The notes: generated from the letters alone by a model not told the origin. Counted from the stretch's first letter, positions 9,335-16,666 are shown. The stretch: 64,000 nt of DNA from Pseudomonadota bacterium (GCA_023412495.1 JAEYNP010000080.1:62001-126000); one strand, 5' to 3'. Program-made: numbers and translations.

Positions 9335-10420
9335 GGCGTCTTCGCTTTGAGGATAGGAACCCAGCCACTCGTAATAGGAGCACATAGCCCGGAGCTTCTC
9401 GCAGCCCCGCTGGATTTTTTCATCCTCGATGTGACCGAGCATATCGAGGAAAAATAAATATTTCCACTGCTTGCCCTTGATCGGCCGCGATTCTATCTTG
9501 GCGAGGTTTATCCCGTCGTCGGAGAGGACGGTGAGCACTTCGTTCAATGAACCGGGCCGGTCCATGAGTCCGATGAGCAGCGAGGTCCGGTCCAGCCCGC
9601 TGCGTGAAGGCGATTTTTTACCTATGACCAGAAACCTGGTGGTATTGCCACGGTAGTCCTCAATGCCCTGGACCACCACCTGCAACTGATAGGTAGTGAT
9701 GGCGAGCGACGAGGCGATGGCCCCGATATTGGGGTTGTTGGCCGCCATCTGGGCGGCGGCGCCGGTGGAAAAGACCGGCAGGGTCGGGATGGTGGGAAGA
9801 TGCTTTCGCAGCCACTCCCGGCATTGGGCGAGAGGTTGGGAGTGGGAGGCAACGGTTTGTATGTCCTCGATGTTTCCAGACCGGCAGACCAGATTATGAC
9901 TGATTTCAAGCTGCAGTTCACCGCAGATCTGGACCTTATACTTCATAAAACAGTCGAGGGTAGAAAAAACGGCCCCTTCGATAGAGTTCTCCACCGGCAC
10001 TATTCCATAGGTGGTGCGCCCCTTATCGACTTCCGCGAAGACATCGTCGATAGTCTCCATAGCCTTGTAATCAGCAGAATGACCGAAATATTTGACTCCG
10101 GCCAGGTGGCTGAAGGTAGCCTCCGGCCCCAGGAAGGCGACCATGGCCTTTCTCTGTGATAACCTGCATGTTGTTATTATTTCGTGAAAAATAGACTTTA
10201 AGGCGTCGGTAGGGAAGGTGTCGTTGTTATCCTTGAGCAGCCGATCGTAGATCTGACGCTCCCGCAGGGGATCCCACTTTGCCCGATTGCCTTCGTCCTT
10301 GAGCCTGCCGATTGTCTTGGCGCAGTCGAGCCGTTCTTTGAGCAGTTCGAGAATGGTATTGTCGATCGAGTCGATTCTATGGCGCACCGAGTCGATCGCT
10401 TTTTTCTGCTCGCTTTCCAT
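9317..10420 (-). CDS. pheA: Bifunctional chorismate mutase / prephenate dehydratase
   Basis: PheA converts chorismate to prephenate and then to phenylpyruvate for phenylalanine synthesis. An AroQ-type chorismate mutase helical domain covers residues 1-90 (VRHRIDSIDNTILELLKER). The prephenate dehydratase domain follows (FLGPEATFSHLAG, VPVENSIEGAV, and the catalytic TRF in GNTTRFLVIG). A C-terminal ACT domain carries the ESRPIKGKQW phenylalanine-binding motif, so feedback inhibition is expected. Length of 367 is normal. A second, apparently partial dehydratase-ACT module occurs in the TyrA fusion at 53.1 kb. It is divergent from the DUF39 gene. Confidence 0.95.
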   Translation of the reverse strand: MESEQKKAIDSVRHRIDSIDNTILELLKERLDCAKTIGRLKDEGNRAKWDPLRERQIYDRLLKDNNDTFPTDALKSIFHEIITTCRLSQRKAMVAFLGPEATFSHLAGVKYFGHSADYKAMETIDDVFAEVDKGRTTYGIVPVENSIEGAVFSTLDCFMKYKVQICGELQLEISHNLVCRSGNIEDIQTVASHSQPLAQCREWLRKHLPTIPTLPVFSTGAAAQMAANNPNIGAIASSLAITTYQLQVVVQGIEDYRGNTTRFLVIGKKSPSRSGLDRTSLLIGLMDRPGSLNEVLTVLSDDGINLAKIESRPIKGKQWKYLFFLDMLGHIEDEKIQRGCEKLRAMCSYYEWLGSYPQSEDASTSDS

Positions 10421-10460
10421 GCTGCTCCTTGCTATTAAGACTGAGAGTGAGGGTTTGTCC

Positions 10461-10490
10461 TTGACTGAAAGAACGGAGACCCAATAAATT
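10461..10490 (+). promoter_or_regulatory. Possible sigma-70 promoter of the DUF39-larE operon
   Basis: TTGACT (10461-10466) is followed after 16 bp by AATAAA (10483-10488), or after 18 bp by TAAATT. Transcription would begin near 10496, just before the structured leader at 10504-10582. Match is moderate. Confidence 0.45.
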
Positions 10491-10503
10491 AGGCCAAAGA
10501 ACT

Positions 10504-10582
10504 GGCTATGTCAAGTTGGAAAAAAGTTGCGATAGCCGACCTTGGCAGGGGTCTCGCTGTCGCTGAAAGAAGCGATTTTTTA
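10504..10582 (+). promoter_or_regulatory. Leader RNA with three mutually exclusive stems (attenuator or riboswitch candidate)
   Basis: Stem A pairs GGCTAT (10504-10509) with ATAGCC (10532-10537). Stem B pairs GCGATAGC (10529-10536) with GCTGTCGC (10556-10563), eight pairs including one G-U. An inner GACC (10538-10541)/GGTC (10550-10553) stem extends it. The terminator pairs TCGCT (10560-10564) with AGCGA (10571-10575) and is followed by six T. Stem A competes with B, and B competes with the terminator because they share TCGC. This is the logic of a transcription attenuator. It lies 35 bp upstream of the DUF39 start codon. The ligand or signal is unknown, and I do not recognise a known riboswitch class. 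Confidence 0.55.
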
Positions 10583-10616
10583 TTATTATTTGTTACTCCA
10601 AGAGTGCGGGCTGATC

Positions 10617-11792
10617 ATGAGCGAGAAGAAAATCCACAAGACCTATGAAGAAATTAACGCCAGGATAAAAGCTGGCGAAGCTGTCGTGGTAACAGCTGAA
10701 GAGATGGTTGGAATTGTAAAGGAACACGGCCCCGAAGAAGCCGCCCGAAAAGTCGATGTTGTCACCACCGGCACCTTCGCCCCCATGTGTTCTTCGGGTA
10801 TGTTCTTCAATTTCGGCCAGATGACCCCGACCATCAAGGCTTCGAAGGTCTGGATCAACAAGGTGCCCGCCTATGCCGGGCTGGCTGCGGTGGATGCATA
10901 TCTTGGAGCTACGGAACCCGCCGAAGACGATCCGCTGAACAAGGTGTATCCGGGGGAGTTCCGTTACGGCGGGGGCCATGTCATCGAAGATCTCCTGCGC
11001 GGCAAGAAATTGCTGCTGGAGGCCAAGGCATACGGGACCGATTGCTACGCCGCAAAGAAAATGAAAAAAGAGGTTGGCTTAGACGATCTCCCCCATGCCC
11101 TGCTGTGCAATCCGAGGAACGGCTACCAGAATTACAACTGTGCCATAAACCTCTCCGAGAAGGCTGTCTATACATATATGGGCATGCTGAAGCCCAACTG
11201 CCGGAGCGCCAATTACTGCAGCGCCGGCGAATTGAGCCCCCTGCTGAACGACCCCTTCTATCGGACCATAGGCGTCGGCACCCGGATTTTCCTGGGCGGC
11301 GCCCAGGGATATGTGACCTGGAAAGGCACCCAGCATAATCCCAAGGCCCCGCGGGGAGAAAACGGAGTGCCCCTGAAACCGGCCGGGACCATCATGGTTC
11401 AGGGCGATCTCAAGCAGATGAGCCACCAGTGGGTGAGGGGGGTATCGATTCTTGGCTACGGATCGTCGCTGGCCCTGGGTCTCGGGATTCCCATTCCGAT
11501 CCTTGATGCAGAAATGGCTGCGCACACCGGCGTCTCCGATGCGGAGATTTTCACCCAGGTGATCGACTACGGCTACGATTATACCAACGGCATCGCCCGG
11601 AGTTACGGCCAGGTGAGCTATGCCGAGCTGAAATCCGGTGAAATCGAGGTGAACGGTAAAAAGGTCAGGACTTCACCGCTGTCAAGCGTCGTCAAGGCCC
11701 GGGAAATAGCAGAAATCCTCAAGAAGGATATCAGCGAGGGCAGGTTCCTGCTCAATCGGCCGGCCGAACTGTTGCCGGACGGACGGGAGTAG
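10617..11792 (+). CDS. Homocysteine biosynthesis protein, DUF39 (HcyBio) family
   Basis: DUF39 (COG1900) proteins act in the route that makes homocysteine from aspartate semialdehyde and a sulfur source, shown genetically in methanogens and Desulfovibrio, where the usual acetyl- or succinyl-homoserine route is absent. This 391-residue protein shows TTGTFAPMCSSGMFFNFGQ, GGGHVIEDLLRGK, ANYCSAGELSPLLNDP, GVGTRIFLGGAQGY, and LGIPIPILD. The conserved cysteines are suited to sulfur handling. It has no C-terminal CBS pair, unlike the methanogen protein. ATG 10617 is used; the frame opens 75 bp earlier, through the leader terminator. larE follows 11 bp downstream. The ferredoxin-like and COG2122 partners are not in the window. 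Confidence 0.88.
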   Translation: MSEKKIHKTYEEINARIKAGEAVVVTAEEMVGIVKEHGPEEAARKVDVVTTGTFAPMCSSGMFFNFGQMTPTIKASKVWINKVPAYAGLAAVDAYLGATEPAEDDPLNKVYPGEFRYGGGHVIEDLLRGKKLLLEAKAYGTDCYAAKKMKKEVGLDDLPHALLCNPRNGYQNYNCAINLSEKAVYTYMGMLKPNCRSANYCSAGELSPLLNDPFYRTIGVGTRIFLGGAQGYVTWKGTQHNPKAPRGENGVPLKPAGTIMVQGDLKQMSHQWVRGVSILGYGSSLALGLGIPIPILDAEMAAHTGVSDAEIFTQVIDYGYDYTNGIARSYGQVSYAELKSGEIEVNGKKVRTSPLSSVVKAREIAEILKKDISEGRFLLNRPAELLPDGRE

Positions 11793-11803
11793 GGGCTGCA
11801 GTC

Positions 11804-12601
11804 ATGGCCAATTCCTCGCCGAAAGCGCAATTCAGTAAACTTACAGAGCACTTCAGACAATACGAAAAACTGGCGGTGGCTTTTTCCGGCGGAGTCGATT
11901 CAACCTTGACCCTCCATGCCGCAATGACCGCCCTGGGCATTAAAAGGGTCATCGCCTTTTATGCTTTGTCAACGCTCAATTCCGCCTCGGCCATTGCAGT
12001 GGCTCGCACCACTTTCACAACGAATTTTCCCGCGTCCGCCGTGCTCAGGGAGATAGCAGTCGCTCCTCTTCTGTGGCCCGAATTCGTTATCAACACGGAG
12101 GATCGATGTTATCTCTGCAAGAAGCGGATGTACACGCTTTTAGGCGAGGCGATGGCTGCGGAAGGATTTTCCATTCTGGCCGACGGCACTAATGCCGATG
12201 ACCTGCAAGAGCAGCGACCGGGTTTGAAAGCTATCCGGGAACTGCAGGTGAAGACACCTCTTGCAGAAGTCGGGCTGACGAAATCGGAAATCCGGTTCAT
12301 TGCCAGAAATGAAGGTCTTTCGAATTTTGACCTGCCTTCCAATTCCTGTCTCGCCACAAGGATCGAACCAGGCAGTACCATTACCGAAGAAGGCCTCAGA
12401 ATCATAGAAAACGCCGAAAATTTCCTCCACGACCGCGGCTTTGTCGGTTGCCGGGTCAGGCCACGCAAGGATTTTATTTTGGTCGAAGTACAAGAGAAGG
12501 ATCTTGCTGCCTTTATCGAAAACGGCAATAGAGAGGAAGTTCGGGCATACTTCAAAAGGCTGCAGGAAGGAACGGTAATGCTGAATCTTGCTGGAAGGTA
12601 A
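11804..12601 (+). CDS. larE: LarE-like ATP-dependent sacrificial sulfur transferase
   Basis: LarE belongs to the PP-loop ATP pyrophosphatases. In Lactobacillus it adenylates a pyridinium carboxylate and gives up its own cysteine sulfur to build the nickel-pincer cofactor. The 265 residues show the PP-loop FSGGVDST (S28-S33), an RCYLCKKRMY Cys pair (C102, C105), GTNADDL, and SNSCLATRI, whose C172 probably matches the sacrificial cysteine (C176 of L. plantarum). larB and larC are not adjacent. Instead it follows a homocysteine-synthesis gene by 11 bp, which suggests, without proof, a sulfur-delivery role there. The family call is good; the substrate is open. Confidence 0.85.
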   Translation: MANSSPKAQFSKLTEHFRQYEKLAVAFSGGVDSTLTLHAAMTALGIKRVIAFYALSTLNSASAIAVARTTFTTNFPASAVLREIAVAPLLWPEFVINTEDRCYLCKKRMYTLLGEAMAAEGFSILADGTNADDLQEQRPGLKAIRELQVKTPLAEVGLTKSEIRFIARNEGLSNFDLPSNSCLATRIEPGSTITEEGLRIIENAENFLHDRGFVGCRVRPRKDFILVEVQEKDLAAFIENGNREEVRAYFKRLQEGTVMLNLAGR

Positions 12602-12738
12602 CACCCAGAACCACAAGGTAAAAGGTTATTTACAACGAGTGATTTAGTGCTTGCTTCTGATATCTGATTCAATTATGGTGCCTTGTTATGAGCGTAATAC
12701 CCTGAATACAATGGGTTGACCATTCCTCCTGGGTGTTA
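12599..12738 (+). ncRNA. Nested inverted repeats between larE and hup (possible structured RNA or 3' UTR)
   Basis: TAACACCCAG (12599-12608, beginning in the larE stop codon) is the exact reverse complement of CTGGGTGTTA (12729-12738). Inside, ACAAGGTA (12613-12620) pairs with TGCCTTGT (12679-12686), with one G-U. A small CCC...GGG stem (12700-12715) follows. The nested arrangement looks like a closed multi-stem RNA of about 140 nt. It could instead be a miniature repeat element or a long larE 3' UTR. No open frame explains it. Confidence 0.35.
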
Positions 12739-12767
12739 TTGCCGGAAGTCCTCGCGAAAAGTTTTTT

Positions 12768-12796
12768 TTGACAATTGAGAAGAGTTTAGGTAAAGC
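12768..12796 (+). promoter_or_regulatory. Possible hup promoter
   Basis: A perfect -35 TTGACA (12768-12773), directly after a run of eight T, is followed after 17 bp by TAAAGC (12791-12796), a weak -10. It lies about 78 bp upstream of the hup start. Confidence 0.45.
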
Positions 12797-12873
12797 ATCA
12801 TGTTCAGGGGAAATAGGGTAACAAGGGTTGCCTTAAGTGGACTTGTAAAGAAAGATTAAGCAGGGAGGAATTC

Positions 12874-13146
12874 ATGAACAAGAAGGAACTTATCGAAAGT
12901 ATCGCGGGCGCAGCAGACATTAGTAAGGCAGCTGCCGAAAAAGCACTGAACGGTACTCTTGCAGCAATCGCTGAAAGCCTGAATAATGGGGACAAAGTTA
13001 CGCTTGTGGGTTTTGGCACCTTCTCCGTCTCGAAGCGCGATGCACGTCAGGGCAGGAATCCGCAAACAGGTAAGGCTATCAAAATTCCGGCTAAAAAAAT
13101 CGTCAAGTTCAAAGCCGGCAGCAAACTGTCCGACCGCGTCAACTAA
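12874..13146 (+). CDS. hup: HU-family nucleoid DNA-binding protein
   Basis: A 90-residue histone-like protein of the HU/IHF family; it bends and compacts DNA as a dimer. The helical N-terminal half begins [44 protein letters not shown] gives the beta arm that inserts in the minor groove, with the conserved RNPQTG. A strong GGGAGG ribosome site lies 7 bp before the ATG, fitting high expression. It stands alone between two non-coding stretches, with its own promoter and terminator candidates. HU is more likely than IHF because of its short, basic, unextended ends. Confidence 0.96.
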   Translation: MNKKELIESIAGAADISKAAAEKALNGTLAAIAESLNNGDKVTLVGFGTFSVSKRDARQGRNPQTGKAIKIPAKKIVKFKAGSKLSDRVN

Positions 13147-13173
13147 TATCTTTCCTGCCATGCTTTTCACAAG

Positions 13174-13212
13174 ATACGGTAACTGTTAGTGCTTAGTGCG
13201 CCGTATTATTTT
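13174..13212 (+). terminator. Probable hup terminator
   Basis: ATACGG (13174-13179) pairs with CCGTAT (13201-13206), with an inner ACT/AGT extension, and runs into TATTATTTT. It lies 28 bp after the hup stop codon. Confidence 0.45.
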
Positions 13213-13336
13213 CGAAAAGGTAACAGTGTCTGAGGCGTGTGCTGAAAAAGAAGCATAACAGAGCATAGGTGCTGCAATATCAGGCAAGGTACCAGTGCCG
13301 CTAGGCAGTCGACAGGTCATTCACATAGTTAGAGCT

Positions 13337-13366
13337 AAGGGCCGTTCCTCTCAAGGAATGGCCCTT
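13337..13366 (+). terminator. Strong hairpin, terminator-like
   Basis: AAGGGCC (13337-13343) pairs with GGCCCTT (13360-13366). A G-T pair and TTCC/GGAA extend it to a 12-bp stem with a 6-nt loop. The T-run after it is poor (TCC), so it may be a processing or stabilising hairpin rather than an intrinsic terminator. Confidence 0.45.
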
Positions 13367-13377
13367 TCCACTTCGTT

Positions 13378-13440
13378 GTAGGTCTGAAACGGCGCTTCGC
13401 TGTACCATTTGTCCTACCAAAGCACCGTTTCAGACACTAC
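13378..13440. repeat. Long imperfect inverted repeat
   Basis: GTCTGAAACGG (13382-13392) is the exact reverse complement of CCGTTTCAGAC (13425-13435). Outer GTAG/CTAC with a one-base bulge, and inner GCTT/AAGC after one mismatch, extend it to about 19 pairs around a 22-nt loop. No T-run follows. It may be an RNA hairpin or the folded end of a miniature element. Confidence 0.6.
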
Positions 13441-13458
13441 CCTCGTATATCAAACTTT

Positions 13459-13506
13459 TTCCAGAGTCCATCTCCACGTGTTGGAGCACTTTTTACGGCT
13501 TTATCA
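13459..13506 (+). repeat. 48-bp dispersed repeat, copy 1
   Basis: Begins TTCCAGAGTCCATCT and ends TTTTTACGGCTTTATCA. It matches copy 2 at 19906-19953 at 44 of 48 positions with no gaps. Its centre forms a CTCCA-CGTGT-TGGAG hairpin in this copy. Confidence 0.75.
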
Positions 13507-13612
13507 TTCTTGCGGACGAAAAAGAGGATTTAATTGACACCGCCGTTTCCGGGCATGTACTTTGTGATGAATCCGCATGAGATGAACCTGGCTTTGTATT
13601 GAGGGATGCAAA

Positions 13613-14200
13613 ATGGAGACATTCGAGGAGTTGTTGAAGGAATCGACGCGTGTTCATGGTCACATCTGTGCCGGACAGGTCATCGGCGTCCGTATGAGCA
13701 TGCTGGCACTATCCCTGATCGGAATCCACGACCCGAAGTGTGGCGATCGAAAAAAATTGTATGTGCTTGTCGAAATCGACCGCTGTGCAACAGATGCAAT
13801 ACAATCCGTTACCGGATGCAGTCTCGGCAAGCGATCGATGAAATGGCTCGATCATGGCATAATGGCGGCAACCTTTGTTAATCTTGATTCCGGTGTGGCT
13901 GTACGGGTCACCGCTCTCGAGGAAGCCCGTGAGCTCTCCGTAAAATACTGTGCGGAGATCGGTGACAAATATGCCAGGCAACTCGAAGCCTATAAGATAA
14001 TGACCGACGATGAACTCTTCCGCATCCAGCATGTAGCCGTCGACATTCCCCCGGAAGATTTGCCTGGCAGGCCCCTGCGAAGGGTGCAGTGCGAGGTATG
14101 TTCCGACTGGGTGCAGGACAAAAGGGAACTGACGGTGGATGGCAGAATTCTCTGCCGCAATTGCGCAGGACGGAGCTATTTCAAAGAGCTGGATCAATGA
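13613..14200 (+). CDS. FmdE-family protein with C-terminal zinc ribbon
   Basis: The N-terminal FmdE domain (named from the formylmethanofuran dehydrogenase locus of methanogens) shows HGHICAGQVIGVRMSMLAL with a conserved His and Cys, EIDRCATDAIQSVTGCSLGKR, and the following DHG. A C-terminal zinc ribbon (CEVCSDWV then CRNCAG) completes 195 residues. FmdE proteins are common in sulfate reducers, and their biochemical role is not settled. Metal or molybdopterin-related functions have been proposed from context. A GAGGGA ribosome site lies 7 bp before ATG 13613. No formylmethanofuran dehydrogenase or other molybdoenzyme gene is adjacent, so context does not fix the function. Confidence 0.87.
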   Translation: METFEELLKESTRVHGHICAGQVIGVRMSMLALSLIGIHDPKCGDRKKLYVLVEIDRCATDAIQSVTGCSLGKRSMKWLDHGIMAATFVNLDSGVAVRVTALEEARELSVKYCAEIGDKYARQLEAYKIMTDDELFRIQHVAVDIPPEDLPGRPLRRVQCEVCSDWVQDKRELTVDGRILCRNCAGRSYFKELDQ

Positions 14201-14273
14201 TTCTCCCGGCTTTTACTGGATGGAAAAGCTCGATCGACATAATGTGAAAATTGCCGGATAAAGGTGAAGTGCG

Positions 14274-15866
14274 ATGGTGGTGACTCTGTTGGATTATGGC
14301 GCGGGCAATGTCCGAAGTGTCCGGAATGCGATTCGCAAGCTGGGCGGCACGGTCAAGGATGTTGAGTCCCCGGAGGATATCCTGACCGCGGAAAAGCTCA
14401 TTTTTCCGGGCGTGGGGAGCTTTGGGCTGGTGATGGACCGGTTGCGGGAAGGCGGCTATATTGCTCCCTTGAAACGACGAATTGCCGAGAACAAGCCTTT
14501 TTTGGGCATTTGCGTAGCCCTGCAGGCCCTTTATGAAGGCAGCGAGGAATCTCCCGGGGTTTCCGGTCTGGGAATCATTCCGGGACAGGTTGTGCGTTTC
14601 GTCGTAAAAGATCTGGCAGTTCCCCAGATCGGCTGGAACGGCATCAGGATGGTGAAACAATCGCCGCTGTTCGAAAATTACAATAACGAGAAACTCTATT
14701 TTGTCCATTCCTACCACGCCCGGGTGACCGAAGAGACCGGGGACTGGATCCTGGCTGTCACCGATTACGGCAGGGAGTTTGTCTCCGCTGTGGAAAAGGG
14801 CAATGTCAGCGCTTTCCAGTTTCATCCGGAGAAAAGCGGCGCGGCGGGCTTGAGGATTTTGGCGAAATTTCTGGAAACCTCCGGCAATCCCATTCAAGTC
14901 GCGACATCTGCGCCCCCGCCGGCCGAGACTACCCGGATGGCCAAAAGGATAATCGCCTGTCTCGATGTCCGCAGCAACGATCAAGGGGACCTCGTCGTCA
15001 CCAAAGGTGACCAGTACGATGTCCGGCATGAAGGCGAGGTAAGAAATCTCGGGAAACCCGTTGAACTGGCCAAGAGATATTACGAAGAAGGGGCTGATGA
15101 AGTAACATTCCTCAATATCACCGGTTTTCGAGATTTCCCCCTGGCCGATCAGCCGATGCTGGAGGTCCTCCAGAGGTCTTCGGAGAACGTCTTCGTGCCG
15201 CTGACAATCGGCGGCGGCATCCGGGAGTTCACCGATGCAGACAACAGATCGTACACGGCCCTCGATGTGGCCTCGGCCTATTTCAGAGCCGGGGCCGACA
15301 AGATCTCGATCGGCAGCGACGCGGTATACACCGTCGAAGAGTATCTCAAGACCGGCAAGAAAACCGGGAAGAGTTCGATCGAGCAGATCTCCATCGTCTA
15401 CGGGGCGCAGGCGGTGGTTGTCTCGGTCGATCCCCGGCGGGTCTATGTCGCTGCCCCGGCCGAGACCTCGCATACGGTTATCCAGACGGATTATCCCGGG
15501 CCCCGGGGAGAACGGTACTGCTGGTATCAGTGTACGGTGAAAGGCGGCCGGGAAGGGCGGGATGTCGACGTGGTTCAGCTGGTTAAGGCCTGCGAAGAAT
15601 TGGGGGCCGGCGAAATCCTCCTCAACTGCATTGATCGCGATGGAACGAACAGCGGCTTTGACCTGGAGTTGATCGATATGGTCAAGAAATCCGTATCTAT
15701 TCCGGTTATCGCCTCGAGCGGCGCGGGGAAAGCCTCCCATTTCGTCGATGTCTTCTGTCGGACCGAGACCGATGCCGCCCTGGCGGCTGGAATCTTTCAC
15801 CGCAGGGAAGTATCCATCGAGGAAGTAAAGGAAACGGTCAGGTCGGCTGGGATAGAAGTCCGGTAA
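14274..15866 (+). CDS. hisHF: Bifunctional imidazole glycerol phosphate synthase, fused HisH-HisF (eukaryote HIS7-like)
   Basis: This 530-residue protein joins both subunits of imidazole glycerol phosphate synthase. Residues 1-200 are the glutaminase: DYGAGNVRSV, the catalytic Cys in LGICVALQALYEG, and His-Glu in FQFHPEK. After a ~20-residue Ala/Pro linker comes the cyclase barrel, with catalytic Asp in RIIACLDVRSNDQGDLVV and in LLNCIDRDGTNSGF. It has the long insertions of fungal and plant HIS7 (TKGDQYDVR, RYCWYQCTVKGGREGR, SSGAGKASHF), absent from ordinary bacterial HisF. It makes imidazole glycerol phosphate and AICAR from PRFAR and glutamine. No other his gene is adjacent. Bacterial relatives of this fused type are a minority form. 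Confidence 0.95.
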   Translation: MVVTLLDYGAGNVRSVRNAIRKLGGTVKDVESPEDILTAEKLIFPGVGSFGLVMDRLREGGYIAPLKRRIAENKPFLGICVALQALYEGSEESPGVSGLGIIPGQVVRFVVKDLAVPQIGWNGIRMVKQSPLFENYNNEKLYFVHSYHARVTEETGDWILAVTDYGREFVSAVEKGNVSAFQFHPEKSGAAGLRILAKFLETSGNPIQVATSAPPPAETTRMAKRIIACLDVRSNDQGDLVVTKGDQYDVRHEGEVRNLGKPVELAKRYYEEGADEVTFLNITGFRDFPLADQPMLEVLQRSSENVFVPLTIGGGIREFTDADNRSYTALDVASAYFRAGADKISIGSDAVYTVEEYLKTGKKTGKSSIEQISIVYGAQAVVVSVDPRRVYVAAPAETSHTVIQTDYPGPRGERYCWYQCTVKGGREGRDVDVVQLVKACEELGAGEILLNCIDRDGTNSGFDLELIDMVKKSVSIPVIASSGAGKASHFVDVFCRTETDAALAAGIFHRREVSIEEVKETVRSAGIEVR

Positions 15867-15871
15867 AACGC

Positions 15872-15896
15872 GCGGGTGAGGGGCTCCACCCGCTTT
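15872..15896. terminator. Bidirectional terminator between hisHF and the lipoprotein gene
   Basis: GCGGGTG (15872-15878) pairs with CACCCGC (15887-15893). CTTTC follows on the plus strand and GCGTTTT on the minus strand. It sits between two convergent genes and can serve both. Confidence 0.55.
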
Positions 15897-16561
15897 CATC
15901 CTCGTCTTCTGCCGACGGCATGGAATTTCAAGCTGCCGAGGAACGATTCGCCTTCCTCACGGTAAGAAGGATGGCCGCTCGCCCGGGAATGCACGAAACT
16001 CTCCACGTAAAACATATCCACCCCGTAGCTCAGGGCCTCGGGATGCATACACATCAAACCGTTTCTCCAAACCTTGATGAATTCATTCGGCCCGAGATTC
16101 TTTTCCCCGTGGTCCTCGTATCTTTGCGAGTAACGGACACAAAGGGGCGAAAGCTCGGTGTCCGGCGAGTAGGTCGTTGAAATGTTTCTGTAGTTTCCGG
16201 CGCCGGCTGGGACTTCCTTGGCTTTTTGCACGAATTGCAGAAATTCGCCGGCGTCCATGGTTGCCTCTGCAATGTATATTTCCGTGGCCTTGGTGTAGAT
16301 TGAGTAATCCCCTGTTCTGGTATTCTTGAGATAATACAGACTCTCTTTGTTCAGTTTTTCAAGCCAGCCTCTCCCCGATGGCGGCGAAATGGAAAAGCCC
16401 AAGCTGCTTTCTCTCACTTTGCTGCCGTTCACCGCATGGTAGCGATTGGCGAAAGAACCGGATTGTGCGGTACAGCCGGCGAGCGCTATAATGAGCGGAA
16501 GAGCCGGCAATATTGAGGAGACTGATCGGAAAAACGAGGGGCCGTGGGGAAATCTGCTCAT
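15896..16561 (-). CDS. Putative lipoprotein of unknown function
   Basis: The 221-residue protein starts with a basic stretch and a hydrophobic segment ending in LIIALAGC, a good lipobox with the cysteine near residue 29. Signal peptidase II cleavage and membrane anchoring are therefore expected. The mature part has no transmembrane segment and four further cysteines or fewer. I do not recognise a family. It is divergent from the DctB-like kinase gene 105 bp away, which may mean shared control. It could be a periplasmic accessory or unrelated. Confidence 0.7.
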   Translation of the reverse strand: MSRFPHGPSFFRSVSSILPALPLIIALAGCTAQSGSFANRYHAVNGSKVRESSLGFSISPPSGRGWLEKLNKESLYYLKNTRTGDYSIYTKATEIYIAEATMDAGEFLQFVQKAKEVPAGAGNYRNISTTYSPDTELSPLCVRYSQRYEDHGEKNLGPNEFIKVWRNGLMCMHPEALSYGVDMFYVESFVHSRASGHPSYREEGESFLGSLKFHAVGRRRG

Positions 16562-16666
16562 GAAAAGCCGGAGATGCCGGAGTCGCGGGTTGTATGCTCG
16601 GGACGTGCAGGGAAAACGTTTTTGTAAATGATTTTCTTATCCGTTTCAAGAGGAAGATGTGGGCAA

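Larger units (their letters stand above)
13147..13612. other. 466-bp non-coding spacer between hup and the FmdE gene
   Basis: No convincing open frame is visible. The spacer holds, in order, a hup terminator candidate (13174-13212), a 12-bp hairpin (13337-13366), a long imperfect inverted repeat (13378-13440), one copy of a 48-bp dispersed repeat (13459-13506), and a TTGACA box (13534-13539) with only a poor -10. This density suggests a former mobile element or an RNA-coding spacer. Confidence 0.6.

Noticed and set aside
14181..15899. 572-codon open frame antisense to hisHF
   Set aside because: Shadow of hisHF. No motifs or signal; the plus strand has full enzyme motifs.
16628..16666. 13 extra N-terminal residues of the DctB-like kinase
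   Set aside because: No ribosome site before the ATG at 16628; 16667 has AAGAGGAAG at a good distance.
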